Of a stretch of DNA of 64,000 bases, positions 46,526 through 59,557 are shown in pieces. The translations under genes were made by a program, and so were the position numbers. This DNA comes from Rhabditophanes sp. KR3021 (Eukaryota > Nematoda > Chromadorea > Rhabditida > Alloionematidae), in assembly GCA_963281155.1 (NCBI GenBank), contig CAUJLY010000006.1, positions 5,518,001 through 5,582,000 on the forward strand. Reading direction: 5' to 3'. The notes under the pieces were generated by a model. That model did not search any database. It was not told the origin of the DNA and saw only the letters and a program-made list of their open reading frames with translations. Position 1 is the stretch's first letter. Every line of letters begins with the position of its first letter.

Positions 46526-48469
46526 AGATTAAATACGAATTTTCAAATAAGTACGACTAATTAAAAATTAATATCCAAATAAATGTATATAAGGCAATAA
46601 TTTGTTACGTAAGTCAATAACATATTGGCTAAATATCATTACACTAGTACTATATAAGCAACGTCTTAGTAAAATAAATCACTTTCCATAACATAATTAT
46701 ACTTATTTTGATCTAAAAAAGTGATTTTCTTTCTATGTAATTAAAAACTTCTAAAGTATTAATACAAAACGTAATAAATATACGTTAAAAGAATGTGTTG
46801 AGATGTTAAAAACTTGAATTGTTGTGTGGAATTGATAAATTGGAATGTTCCAATTGTTATTATTAGTTTAAAAGGGGAAGTTACACATATGAAAGTTCCT
46901 TTGTTTAATTATTAATATTGAAAACGAAAGCATGAAGTTATAATTACTTTGGATTATTTTAATTATACAAAACAACAAAAACAATTAATCCAATTGTCAA
47001 CTGCAAAGTATGTATTTTATTTTGTAATAAATTGATAACTGCTTTCGTCACAAATTTAATTGTATTTATTAATTTAAAAGAACGTTCGAATTGAATTGTT
47101 TCCTTTGAGAATATACACTCTTTTACAATTCTACCTCCAGTATCAAATAACTAATCAAAGGGATTAACGAAACCATAACTAAACAACAACTAATCAAATG
47201 GATTGCTTTATTCAAATCCAGAAATATTACGGAAGTTACGGAATATATATTATTGTGACTTTTAACATAGACAATTAAAGAAACTAGATTAGATATGATA
47301 AAGTTTGTTATTTTAAAGTATATATTCAGAAAGCGGATCACTGATATGCACTTTTACTAATAAAAATGTCTCTGTCAATTGTACACTATTTGTACTATTT
47401 TTCTTCAAAATAAACAATTGTATTTTCATTTATATTTGCAATTTATGTATAATTTCAATAAGATAAGGAAATTCTTTTATTGCCCAAATTTTACATAACT
47501 TAATACCATTTAACACTCATCAATCCTATTCTTGATCGCAAGTTGTGAATCGTCATTAAAATTTATATCATAGATTAGGTTATAAAATTTAAAATACAAT
47601 TATTATTTCCATTATTTTCCCTCCATTAACTTTGTAATACTTTTATATTCGCTTTATTTGGGCTTGATTAAAGAAACGTCAAGTTTATAGTTTTTAATGT
47701 GGCATTGCAAATAATGTTACAATATATTCGATAAATTTCTATCAATCGTATCATTCCAATGACGTCTTGATTTTCGATTTCATTATAGTTATAAATCTAT
47801 ATATCCTAAATGTTTTTCTTAGTAAAGAAATGTGGTTCCTTTTTTATTGTAACTCCTATCTAAAAATATGACAATTGAATTGCCATTTAGATATCATGAT
47901 CGGTTTATTTGGATAATTTATCATTGTAATACTAAGTACATTATTTAAACTTCGTGAACTTTCACTTGTTTATATTAGAAATTACTTCAAATTTCATAAA
48001 TAGTATGTATTCAAAAATGAGATTATGAAATAATAAGTTAAAGTAAAATTAATTATATTCCACATAGAAAGTCATTTTTGTATATTTTGCTATTTACTCG
48101 TTTGGTCAGGAAGTATCGTATCAATTTGATCAATTAATTACACATATGTTTTTTATAATTACCTTAAATACCTTATTCATCCTAATATTTGATATGATCT
48201 TCACTTAAATTTTTTTTATCCACACAAATAGTCAATTCCCAATTGCCTGTGATGTCTTTACCCAAAACTATTCCCTTGTTTGTGAACGGATAAACATTTA
48301 TTTCCCGTTATAAGGAATCGTGGTTTTATTTATCGCGCCTTTTTGAAACAATGCATATTTGCAAACGTAATTTTTAAAACACTGACTTCCGTTTTCATTT
48401 GCCTTCTACAATTATATAAAGTCTCATATATAGTTAGTTTCATTATATTTTAGAAAAATTATCATAATC
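46526..48469. other. Intergenic, about 1.9 kb
   Basis: AT-rich with no supported gene; the 72-codon minus frame at 47123-47341 looks like chance. An acceptor-like sequence (atatttttag type, ending 48453) sits 16 nt before the next ATG. Confidence 0.5.
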
Positions 48470-50465
48470 ATGATTGTGAAAGTATTATTCTTGTTTGTCA
48501 ATATATTATTATTAACATATGCCAATTCTGATCTCAATTGTGACTTCCAATCACCCTGTTGTTGGAAAGAACCAACCCCAAATTCAGCTATAAATGATAT
48601 GCTTTCATCAGATATCATTGACATTAATTGGTACAGAAGAACATTCAGAGTTGGAAAAAGTCGTCCACCACCTGCCAAAAACTATTTACTTCGAACTATT
48701 TCTAAAAACTCAACTTCGATCGTAGTCTATGAATCATGCGGTTTTTGCAGTGAAAGTGGTGTAGTTAATGTTGAATTTAGGTAACATACATTAATGTGAA
48801 TCAACTTATTTTTATTGTTTAGACATTGGCAAAGTCCAGCAACTAAATTTTATGTTTGCTATAAACAACTTAATAAACATATTGAAAAGGAAAACTGCGA
48901 GTTGGTTGACTATATTTTACAATCAAAATTAATTGATATCGAATTCGAGATTCCTAAAAATGAAAAAATACAAGTAAGTTGAATGAAATAATACTGAAAG
49001 TAACTACAGATGATATTTTTAGTTATTATTTATGGTTTCAAATCCCTCGATTCATTATGATGCCACGGCTATGATTGACCGTGTTAATGTTCGTTCGGAA
49101 TATTGTGGTTTAAATATTCGCTCTTTAGCTTCAAAGACAAACAATTTCTCAAATATAAAAAAAATTCCAGTTGCTAATGTAAATGACCAATTATTAAATT
49201 CAAGAGAACAAAAAGTATCCCTAATTAAAAATATTCCTTTTGCTGTGACCCCATTTCAGGATACAATACCTATTGTAAAACCTGTTTCAGTAGCTCATAA
49301 AGAACTTTTACAACCTTCCATTTTCATGACTACAATAATGCCAAAATTAATAAATAACAGTGCAACGACGTTAAAAAAGAACAGTGTCACTGCAAAATCC
49401 ACGCCAACATTGGAAGAATTTTTAAAATCATACACCCCATTACCTTCGACTGTTTTCACATTGCCTCAAGTGGCGACATTCACTCCACCGCAAGTTCATT
49501 TACCCCCAATAACGACACCCTTGCCTAAATTGATCCCCACTGTAAATGCCAATAGATTGCCATCTCTGTTCAATCCACTACAACCGGTCATTCCTGAATT
49601 TACAGGATTTAGTGTAACACCAAGCAACGTGACACGTAATTTAAATACACCGAATGCAAATAAACAAGTTGTTTTAAATCAGGCTCAAATATCTTCAAAT
49701 GAAAAGAAAAACGACGATCCGTTGGTAAACATGTTAGGCAAAGATTTTGCTGATTTCCTAGACCCTGCTTTTGAAACAAGTGAGGATGAAGCAACTCTTA
49801 CGGATACTACCAAAAATACTAAGCCGATTTTACAAGATGCAAATCAAAGACAACGTGCTAATGGTGCCTTAATTTCTAAACAAACTGAACATCACGAAAA
49901 AGTTGCTAGTTATGATATTTTTGGTAATATTGTAAAAGAATGTTCAACTATCGGGGGATGTTTATTTGAAAAATCCACTTGTGGGTTTAGAAATAACAGA
50001 GAATTGTCTACTAATGGAGATTTTAAAATTGCAAAAGGTTAGTTAAAGAATTTCGATTTGTTTAATATAAACATTTTAGTGGGTGAATCACGATTTGTTG
50101 AGGCTAGACTTAGTAGCGGGCAAATCGCTGTTTTAGAAACACATACAGATATGAAAGAAGATCACTATGTAGTTTTTGATGTATTAGAATGGATTGAAGG
50201 CGAAAAGTTGAGTGCTTGCTGTGTGACCCCAGGAAGATTACCCAATGAATTGATATGCCCATATGAGACACCTATTTTCTTAGGTGCTATTGAATGGAAA
50301 TCAGCATCTATTATGTGCCCAGCCGGAACAACCAAAATAATGTTTATTTGTGAAAACTATGGCAAAGAAAAGGGATTATGTGCTCTTGATAATATAAGGT
50401 TACATAAAACAACAGATTCAGCGTGGCTTGAACCTTGCCAAAAAAGAGATTTACAATTGATGTAA
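48470..50465 (+). CDS. Secreted protein with two MAM-like domains and a Pro/Thr-rich middle
   Basis: Exons 48470-48780, 48823-48973, 49023-50037 and 50080-50465 keep phase and give about 620 residues. A signal peptide (MIVKVLFLFVNILLLTYANS) is followed by a first MAM-like module starting LNCDFQSPCCW. The middle of about 250 residues is disordered and rich in Thr, Pro, Asn and Leu. The second module begins CLFEKSTCGFRNN, with later YVVFDVLEWIEGEKLSACC, MFICENYGKEKGLCALDNI. That matches the MAM pattern (CdFE ... C ... LDNI). MAM domains mediate adhesion or receptor association outside the cell. There is no membrane anchor, so it should be secreted, perhaps to cuticle or matrix. The MAM call is from motif spacing and is moderately sure. 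Confidence 0.75.
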
Positions 50466-50937
50466 AAATAGATTATTATTTATTGATATGTATATGGTTG
50501 GTCTCAAACATTTGAATCCCTTTTAAGCAAAATAATTATGGACTTGTTGTCTAAATATGGGAACTTTGACTTTAATTATTGTTATTGATATCTTTAAAAA
50601 CTGAATAATAACATTTAAATATAATATATCATTTTGTATTGTCTTTTTAACTCATTTATGTATATAATTTATTTACGCAAATCAAGTAAAAAGAATATTA
50701 ACATGTTTTTGAATGAGTAATTGAAATATCTTTATTTTTTATACTTATCAAAAATTATATTTATATAAGCCTTACAAAATAATCAAACGATACATTAGCT
50801 TCTCCATTTTAAAGTTATCAGGAATTTTCTGCATTTAGGTTAAGTATAGAACTACAGGGCATTACAAATTTGTTTTATCTAAAGACATTAAACAATTTGC
50901 TGATTTGAAACATGATTAGATTATTAGATTTTTTGCA
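50466..50937. other. Intergenic, convergent 3' ends
   Basis: AT-rich 3' flanks of the MAM-like gene and the neuropeptide gene. Nothing else seen. Confidence 0.5.
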
Positions 50938-51266
50938 TTATCTAGCTTTATGTGACTTGCATACTTGGCGTCGATTAAAAGCTTTCTGAAAGAATATTAA
51001 TATTGTTGTTTTTATCTCAAACTTACAATCATCTTTAAATGCATGTCGTTGAGTTCGCTTGAATATTGCTCATTACAAAATTCTTCTCTTGTTTGAATTT
51101 GATCGTCTTCAGAGTCAATAATGTCATCAATTGGTTGGACGACTTTTGAAATTGAACGCTTTCCCCATCCATCTGAAAATGTCATTTGCCCACACGTTTG
51201 GGATACATATGTAATAATTATAAGAATGAACAATTGAATAGCTAGTATTTTGATAGTACAAACCAT
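50938..51266 (-). CDS. nlp-47: AKH/GnRH-like neuropeptide precursor (NLP-47 type)
   Basis: Minus-strand exons 51027-51266 and 50938-50985 give 95 residues. The layout is that of an adipokinetic hormone precursor: signal peptide (ILAIQLFILIIITYVSQTCG), then directly the peptide QMTFSDGW, an amidation and cleavage site GKR, then an acidic associated peptide with two cysteines (FCNEQ and QVCKSH) that could pair. The predicted mature hormone is pGlu-MTFSDGW-amide, an octapeptide with the Gln1, Phe4 and Trp8 of the AKH family. C. elegans NLP-47 has the related QMTFTDQW. The upstream TTG in the same frame is not the start; I chose the ATG at 51266. It would act on a GnRH/AKH-type receptor. No receptor of that type is in the window; the nearby GPCR is of a different type. 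Confidence 0.9.
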
Positions 51267-52445
51267 AATTTTCAAATAGTGTACAATGACTTTCAGAAAA
51301 AGACAACCTCGTTTTTAATGTTATCTTAAGAATGAAATCTAAAAGCTTCAATCCAGCTTATATTTCATTTTCCTTAGAACAGTTGCTTTGTATCCTATTA
51401 TCAAAAACGCATAAATTAAGAAGGTACTGCCTCTTAAAAGTTTTTGTTTGTTAAGCATTTATTCGCCAATAAAAATATTATATTTTTGAGGAAGTTCGTT
51501 ATCATAAATTGAATAATTAAGACTTAATTTATGAGTTGTTTATTGTTATTTTAAATTTAAATGTAATTTCACGAAATGTTTTTAAAATACATTGTTTTGA
51601 ACTAGGAGTGCTTTGTCTAGTGAGAAATACTTTAAGAGTTAATTTATACTATTTTACTTAATTGTTACCATTTTAAGAGAAGAAAGATTAAGAGAAAAGG
51701 CCTTAAAAAATGGCAATTATTAATGTACTTTTTGAAGGTATGAATCAAAAGGATGGATGGAAATAGACAACTACATATATAAGTATTTACGTAGAAATAA
51801 ATGAGCATGCTGATTTGAATAATTAAATGATTCAATTCTAAGCATCGGATAATTGAATCCTCGTCTTTTACACTTTTGATAAAATACTCTTCCACGTTAA
51901 TAATTATTCTTATTTTCATCAACTATCTAATGACATCATCAAGCAATCTCAGAAAATATCAGATTATTAATTTTAAGCAATTCGGTTAATTTTTTCAAAC
52001 TTTAATACCAATATTATAATAAATGTATTTCCTGAGTTTAAGTTTTATATTTCAAATCTTTCACAGTATTCTTCTTCATTTTAATGATGTCATAAAGATA
52101 TAAATATTAATGGATAATATAAGAATAGGGATACTCGAATAAAATATGCCTAATGTTTGCTTGTAAGGATAGTGCTTTATTATCATTTTCCATTAATAAC
52201 TTTTTGGAATATCCGAGCAAAATATATTTGAAAAAGAATAATTGTTTCAAATTCCAAGTATAGAAGCATCATAGTAATTGTCTCTTTTAATTTCTTTATG
52301 AGCCTTGAATTATTTATAATGAAATACGTTTAAAATGTCATTTTGATTGCACAAGACAAATAATATAATTTGGTTAGTATTGGTAATGTCCTTGTTTAAC
52401 TTTGATAATGATTTGGCATTTGATGGTTTTGGAATTGAACAAAGA
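51267..52445. other. Intergenic, about 1.2 kb
   Basis: AT-rich upstream region of the neuropeptide gene and 3' flank of the b561 gene. An 85-codon minus frame at 51665-51922 lacks support. Confidence 0.5.
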
Positions 52446-54188
52446 TTAAGATAATCCAATTAGTATACAAATTGCTACAATACACCCAATTGCTACAATT
52501 AAAAAGCAGGCAAATGTAATTAAACGTAAATTGTATATCTGAAATGTTATTCAAGTTACTTTTTGTTGTAAATGCCAAAACTTACTTTTTGTACATCCTC
52601 ACTTCTTTCTATGACTGTCTTTCCATTCTTTATCTGTACCATTTCAATTTCTGAAGAATGAACTGCATTTCGTTTAAGCATCCAAATTCTAATTGAAAGG
52701 AATTGATTAAAGATAATGACGATTCCCGTTACAGCAACAAAAACAATGTACAAAGCCATTGCTGCCTTTTGATTCGTGAATTGTGGGGCAAAATGTACAA
52801 CGGCAATCATTGTTGCAGTCAACGCTCCCAACCATGCTAATGTACCAGATACTCCGTGAATAATGTTGAATATTATCCTATACGAAGCTCCAGGGGAACA
52901 TCTGAAAACCGCATTTAATGGTTGAGCCCATGCCAAGCAACATGCTAACAATCCTATTATTGAGTGAATTGCTCCCCATTCTCGATTTTGTTCAGTTGTA
53001 TTGTAAACCGATGGACCAGACCAACGCCAATCCTTTGCAACAAATATACACACAAAGGCAGCAATGGTACAAGCAATACCCATCATGTTCATAGTTCTGT
53101 GTAAATGAAACCAAACATGAATTCCAAATGGCTTTGTGTTGGGGAAGTTTCCTTTTAAATATCTTGCACATAATATTCCAGTTGTTAAAAAGAAAGACCA
53201 TCCGATGAGCATCAGGAATGCGTGAACGTGAACTAAAGTTTTTCTATATTGCATAAGAGCAGCTTGTTCTTCAGGTGATAATGGTGGTGGCGATGTATTG
53301 TTTTGATCTGTCCCTGCATTACCAATTACATTATTTCCCTGTCTTTTGTATCTTTGCAAATCAACTTCTTGCGGACTTACAAAAGGATAGTCAAGTGCGG
53401 TGAGATTGGTATTGTGAATTGACAGTCCATTACCACGTGTATTTCCGGAAACTAAAAATATGTAATATGGCTCACTTTTTGGTCGAGCTACTTCATTCAC
53501 ATTTTCACCAGTTAGCAAAGGTGGATGTAATGTTTGGTTGACTTTACAATATGCAGTACCATCAACAACCGAACTTGAAATTGTTGAGAGCATTGGTAGG
53601 TTTGATAAGTCCTGTAACAATTCAATTATAATATTTCTTTGTCTTTTGAATTATTTTCTAACATTTTTAAGTTCAACTTTGAAGACGAAACTTATATACT
53701 TATTTAAACTTTTTGTTTATTAAACTACCTTATCAACTTCGACAACGCGATTGCTTTTACCTGGGTTGTATGATAATCTCCCGGTAAATGGTCCATTATT
53801 ATAAGAGGAACACTCAGTTACAGCATCATCACCCTTAAATAAATAAATTTAAATTATGTTTAAGTTAATGATCAAGTTTTGTGTGTTGATGTTTTAAGAA
53901 TGTATATTTAAAAAACTTTACCATTGTCTGATCTCTTGAAAATCCAACGGCTACATAAGCGTTTGAAGAACTAGTTACTTTACCTCCAATCTCCATTATT
54001 AATCTATCTTCTTCTTCATAATAAGAAAAATAAAAAGTACAATTATTATTTGGCACGCATCCTGTCGGTTTAAAAATACAGCCTTTGGTGCTGCCGCACT
54101 CTGTAACGTTAAAATTTGATTGACTTTTTATTGTGTTGAACACTCCTAATACTAAGAGTAAACATATTTTGGGCAGTTTTGAAACCAT
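52446..54188 (-). CDS. DOMON and cytochrome b561 transmembrane protein
   Basis: Minus-strand exons 53922-54188, 53729-53833, 52586-53611 and 52446-52538 give 496 residues. A signal peptide leads into a DOMON domain (NAYVAVGFSRDQTMGDDAVTEC). After a linker with Tyr/Arg/Gln-rich stretches comes the b561 core, with haem histidines in VHVHAFLMLIGW, FHLHRTMN, GAIHSIIGLLA and NIIHGVSGTLAW: the four positions needed for two haems. A last hydrophobic segment in exon 4 ends the protein. Such proteins (vertebrate FRRS1, fly CG8399 type) move electrons across membranes and are linked to ferric or copper reduction. The exact substrate is unknown. Confidence 0.9.
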
Positions 54189-56845
54189 TGCAAAAGTAAC
54201 AATAATAATGCCTCTATGATCTAGTTTTTTGAATATCTTAACGATCTAAAATATATTTAATGTGAAAAATATTTTGACTGCATAATTTTTACACGAAAAC
54301 AACATAATAAAATAAAATAATATACTACGTAATTTTACATCAACGATTCTTTTTTAAATATTTTTAGACGCGTATAAGTATAACATTTATTATTTGGATA
54401 AATGTGAATATTTAGCTAAAATTTCTTTTGAGCATAAATCATTGAACCATAATAAGTATATTTTGAATGGTTCGACTATTTTCAAAACTTTTTACCAAGA
54501 GCTAGTTACGTGTTATGGTCTTAATTTCAAAAATCAAAACACATGAAGTAAATATTATGTGACATGAACGTTTCCATTTGATTTACGCCTTTTTAATATA
54601 AAAATGGCTAAGAAAGTGTGAATATGTTTTATATATTAATTTACTAAAGGATACATATATTGAAATCAATTTGTTGACATTATTAACATTAATACAGAGA
54701 AAATGAACCAAAGGATATTTATAAGTTATCATGACAGTTAGATCAAAATGGTGTAAATAAAAATGATTAGTCTAATAAAAAGTATTTTGTCATGTAAAAA
54801 ATTTCTTTAATAGTAAGTTTAATTGAAATAACGTAAATGATTAGATTTCATTTTCATGAATTCAGTGAATGGATGATTATTAAGTGTCAGTCACCTTCTG
54901 GCATTGTTAATCTTTTTGATAAACTTAGTTAATAATGATTTCGCGCGAATTAATCTTTGAAATAATAATTAAAAACATAAAATAGATAAAACTAAATACA
55001 CCGAAAAATAGTATAAAGTAAGAAAAGAGTACATTTTCAAGCCAATGTATTAAAAATGTACAAGCAACAAGTATTTGTTTTGAATGAATTTAAACTTATA
55101 AAAAATAGGTATATTAAAATCTTGTTTGGATTAGGCTGATTGTTATAATAGCTAAATTCGTTTTTGAATATATAATAATGACTAATATCGTTCAGTTTTG
55201 TTGAATAGCATCGTGAAGGTTTGTTTAACGTGAAATAAAGGTGGGAAGATTTGTGTGTTCAACGAGTAATTCAAACTAAATTCAAAAATGTTACATAAAA
55301 AGAAAATTAAAATGTATTATAAAAGAGAAAGTTGATTAGATGCAGTGAATGTTTTTCCCGAATCTAGGATCTGCAGATCAAAAAAGTATGTTGCAGCAAA
55401 TATTTGAATATTTACTTTAAAGAGGAAGTGTAACAGAATCTATACGAAATTCACACAACCAAAGGAACTTTATTTAGAAACAGTCATTTGTTTTGAAAAA
55501 ATGATACTGACACTGCCAGGTATATCAAAACCTTGAAAGGAATGATTCATTCAAGTAAAACCTCTCATATTATTATAACCAAATATTATATTACAAAGGA
55601 TAAAATAAATAATTCTCAATATAGAGGATATTTATTTATATTTCCAAATATGTTGTAGATGGAAAGTTAACAACTGGAAAGATAGTAGGTAAATTTAAAG
55701 AAATGAAGAAATGGACAATGATTTTGAAAGTATTTCTATATTCTAAATTCAATATAAAATTTATATTTATAAATATATTTACTTTGGGATATATTACTTG
55801 CAATAGATAATCGTATAGCCATGTATTAAAATGAATATGTCTTATTTTTAAATAAACTTGATTATAATATTTCTATTAATTATAATTTTTGATATTCATA
55901 TTTAATGATATGTACTTTATTTAAATATAATTTGTTCTGTGTCTTAAAGATTATATTGATAAATTAAATATTATCACTTGTTGCTTGTGCATATATCACT
56001 TTTTAAAACAGGAACACCACGTTTGGTAGTCATCAGAAATATGCGTATAATTTCACGTAATAACTTTCCATAGTATTTTTTAAACCCTGAATGACGATTT
56101 TACAAGGTCTTGTCATTCAACTCTTTTTTAACAATGTCAAAATGAAAGCACGTGCAGTTCATTGAATTTTTATCTTTGTGATAAATTGACTTATATGATA
56201 TTGGAGTATTTCATCGCATTGTGAATTATGTTTGGTGTCAAAGTGATTAATAAAGCTAAATTTTAATCTCATTAGTGCTATCTTTTTTTGATATTCAATA
56301 ACCGGTACTAGGTTTCAGCCAGATATGGTAAGTATTACCAAAAAAGCAAAAGTGTAAACGAAATGAAAAGCACAACCTTTAATTTAAAGACAACACTATA
56401 ATTACACTGATTACGTATTATAAGATTAATTGTGAACCTAAAAAAGTTGATTTGCCTAATGCATTTTGTTTTGATCAGCCTTAAATTTACTAATTTAGTT
56501 GTAAATAAATTGAAATGTATTTGTTTCATTATCTTCAACCATTATCTCCCCCTAAGTTATTGACGTTAACCCTTTGATTAATTTAAAGAGCGATTTTGCA
56601 TGCCTTATATCGGTAGAAAATTGACTATTAAATATTACTTAATAGAGTGTCTTTATATTAATTAAAGATATTTGTTGCACGTCGTAAATAGTTTCATTCA
56701 CTACTAAATTCAATTGTCTTTTATGTAACTCCAATTTAATATTAAAAGTACTTAATTAAACCAGATTGTTATTAATACAGGGACACATTAAATGTTTATT
56801 TTTAGTATTCCAAATTACACTTTCTAAATTTTAGTAGTTTAAATC
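54189..56845. other. Intergenic, about 2.7 kb
   Basis: AT-rich; only chance-length frames. An acceptor sequence (attttag, ending 56834) lies 11 nt before the next ATG, a probable spliced-leader site. Confidence 0.5.
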
Positions 56846-57655
56846 ATGATTCAAATTAAACGAATGGTGATTTTACCACCCTCTCTTTTATTCGTTATTG
56901 TTATGTGTGGACAGTTGCTACAATTTACATATTCTATTGAAACCAACTGTGTAGATCGCGACTCAAATTGTAAAGAATGGGTCGTACAAAATCCACAATC
57001 ATGTAAAGACACTGAGTATATTAGTAAATCCTGCAAAAAATCATGTGGTGTATGCGAAGCATTTGCAAAAAGTAAGTTTTATTATCCAAATATGTCCTTC
57101 ATTTATGATTCATTAATAAAACAATCAAAAATTAATTTAGAATATGACCGCACAAGAATACCTGTAAATTTACGTCCCTTATCTTGGCTAGTAGGAATTT
57201 GGAGGTCAGAGCATGATGGAAAAGTTACATTCCCAACAATCCCAAGATTTACATACGGTGAACAAATCGAAATCAGCATTCCCGATGACCAATTAATTGC
57301 AACAAAGGCATTAAATTACAGTGCCTCAGCTTGGTCCATCAATGATCACGAGGAATTGCATACAGAATCGGGGTATTTGGCTGTTAAACCTGGAACCAAC
57401 TTTGTATCCCTAACAACTGTTATGAGTAATGGGTTTGTTACGGTTGAAGAAGGTCAAGCTTCAACAAATCACTTGAAACTACGTTTGCATGATATTGGGA
57501 GAATTTCATTTAGCAGAGATTTACCTGTTCACGATGTCATTAGAGAATGGACTTTGTTGGATTCTCATACTTTAGAAGCACGTTTAGATATGGAAACACT
57601 TACGCATCGAATGCAAGAACATACTTTTATTAGATACAAAAAAATATTTCCATGA
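56846..57655 (+). CDS. Secreted ShK domain plus nitrobindin/THAP4-like haem domain
   Basis: The frame is continuous over 269 codons, but a consensus intron (57072-57140, GTAAGT to AATTTAG, 69 nt) lies inside it in frame. Splicing yields 246 residues and joins FAK to KYDRTRIP, which looks more natural. The N-terminus is a signal peptide. A ShKT domain follows with six cysteines (CVDRDSNCKEWVVQNPQSC ... CKKSCGVC). The rest resembles the THAP4/nitrobindin beta-barrel: LSWLVGIWRSEHDG at the start, TESGYLAVKPG, and a final HTFIRYKKI strand whose His could bind haem. Nematodes have several secreted proteins of this design; their role is unclear. It probably acts extracellularly. Confidence 0.82.
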   Translation: MIQIKRMVILPPSLLFVIVMCGQLLQFTYSIETNCVDRDSNCKEWVVQNPQSCKDTEYISKSCKKSCGVCEAFAKSKFYYPNMSFIYDSLIKQSKINLEYDRTRIPVNLRPLSWLVGIWRSEHDGKVTFPTIPRFTYGEQIEISIPDDQLIATKALNYSASAWSINDHEELHTESGYLAVKPGTNFVSLTTVMSNGFVTVEEGQASTNHLKLRLHDIGRISFSRDLPVHDVIREWTLLDSHTLEARLDMETLTHRMQEHTFIRYKKIFP

Positions 57656-57871
57656 ATTTTTACTAGTTTAGTTGGTGTTATGCTGTAATTAAAACTATAT
57701 AAATTTAACTAAAAATTACTGTAATAAAAAAAGTCAAAATTAAAATGTATTAGATTGTTTACGAGCAGATGATTTACGTTTATTTATGGTTCCATTATAT
57801 TAACTTGATATGTACAAATCAGTGACATATTCAAGTTGCAAACAAAATTTATAAATTAACTAATTTGTCTC

Positions 57872-59212
57872 TCAATACTCATAGTATGTAAGATAAAAAG
57901 TAAATAGAGCATTAAAAACTAATATAGTGTTAATTACTCTTCTTGGCCAAAAGTAGTAACTTGTTAAATACAATGTGTTATTAAATAATTCAGGTTTACC
58001 TTCTAAGTCATGAAATATAGTCGTTCTATTATTTAAGACATTGTTTTCCAAATGACCTAAGATAAGTCTCAATACAATTAGAATAAAAGATTCAGCCATT
58101 ACAAATTCCGCAACTCTAAAACATCTTGGTGTAACATTGACATCCCCTGGAAGATCTCCCATCATATTATTGTAAATTCCATCTTGCAGCAACAGACACA
58201 ATAAAATCGAAACTACGGATTTTCTAGTACTTTCAATTTGAAAACTTAACATGGAAGCTCTAAAAATAATTATGATTACAGAGACATTATACTATTTAAA
58301 TTACATCGAGACACAGAATAATGGAATCATAACGTATGTGTAAAAGTGGTTTCCAGTTCTTTCAATTGTTATTATGTATTGAACAAAAGCTTGTCTAAAT
58401 TTCTTGGCAACGACCGTACGTGCAGTCAAATTTTTTGCTTCTTCCGAAATACTAGAAATTGTTTTCATTGAAGTGATGGTAAATGAAGTGTCAACTTTAA
58501 CGGCATTTGTCATTTCGTCTCTTCTTAAGGATTTGTGTAAGGTGCCTACCGACTCTTGTGCAAATACAATGTTTTCACTTGATTTTCTAGGAGAATACAT
58601 TTTTGTATAACATGTCTGTGTGTCTCTTGGATAATGAGTGTAACCAAAATTACACAATATCTGAAGAGATACTACGACTCTTGCAGTTACTAAGCCATCG
58701 TATCGTATTTGATAGTTTGTACTCCATTTATTCATAATTTCATTATAGGGTCGAACTCTAAAATATAAAATATGTTAAATTAAAAAGTCTATATTTTACG
58801 TATTTGTAAAGGCCAATGTCGGAATCCAGAACCTTATAATATCTTGCTCATCGAATTGAACAAAAGTAACATTGTTGAATTCCTCAAGATTCCATGCAAG
58901 CCTCGCATCTTTCCAAATCAAACAAAGTGATCCTTGTATACCAATAGTTTGCTGGTCTTCGTTCTATTTAAAAATAAAATGCAAAAATATATATTTATAA
59001 CATACAACATTATTTAATCTATCAATTAAAAATACGCTTATGATCCTCACTTGATCTTCAGGTTGACTAAATATAATATTTGAATCATGTACAGCATTCT
59101 GATTAATATGATCCTTTACTTCATTATAATGGACAAGATTAGCTACTTGTCCTCCTTTTGATGGTAGTGTTAATGCTGCAAAAAGATTCATCAAACTTAA
59201 GGCAGCAGCCAT
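57872..59212 (-). CDS. Divergent Cys-loop ligand-gated ion channel subunit
   Basis: Minus-strand exons 59006-59212, 58800-58963, 58305-58757 and 57872-58259 give about 403 residues. The ectodomain shows NEDQQTIGIQGSLCLIWKD and DIIRFWIPTLAF, then a true 13-residue Cys loop (CNFGYTHYPRDTQTC). Four hydrophobic segments follow, from YVMIPLFCVSIASMLSFQI. The vicinal Cys pair of alpha nicotinic subunits is not seen. TM2 is unusual (STRKSVVSILLCLLLQDGIY), with a basic pair at its start, so ion choice cannot be predicted from known patterns. The TM3-TM4 loop is very short, about 40 residues, and the protein ends just after TM4. It fits the large nematode lgc group of orphan subunits. The N-terminal signal peptide is weak. 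Confidence 0.85.
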
Positions 59213-59557
59213 GATTTTACAATTTAAATCAATTTAGTTTGATGAATAGCAATGAATAATATGATTCTTTTAAAATGATAAAATAAATGGTTAGGAAAAT
59301 GTAAAAGTTTATATTAATGAAAGTGATATGGAAACAAAAATAAACTGTTAGTTAATACAGATTTTAGGTTGTAATTGAATGCATATAAACAAAATCATCT
59401 GAAGATGATATTAGATATTGTAAGCAAATAAAATGTTTATTTACTTCAATTATATCATCTGAAGTTCATAGATATTTAAAAAAAACTAGCATATGAATAT
59501 TGATTGTCATTTAATAAATTTGAATATAGATCTTGGAAATGGAATCTAAATGTAATT
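59213..59557. other. Intergenic, 345 bp
   Basis: AT-rich spacer between two minus-strand genes, with no coding stretch. Confidence 0.5.

Noticed and set aside
46836..46860. Short palindrome (ttggaatgttccaa) in intergenic DNA
   Set aside because: Too short for a hairpin RNA and no associated gene; chance in AT-rich sequence is likely.
51665..51922. 85-codon minus frame
   Set aside because: Hydrophobic, low-complexity translation of AT-rich DNA with no start context or partner exons.
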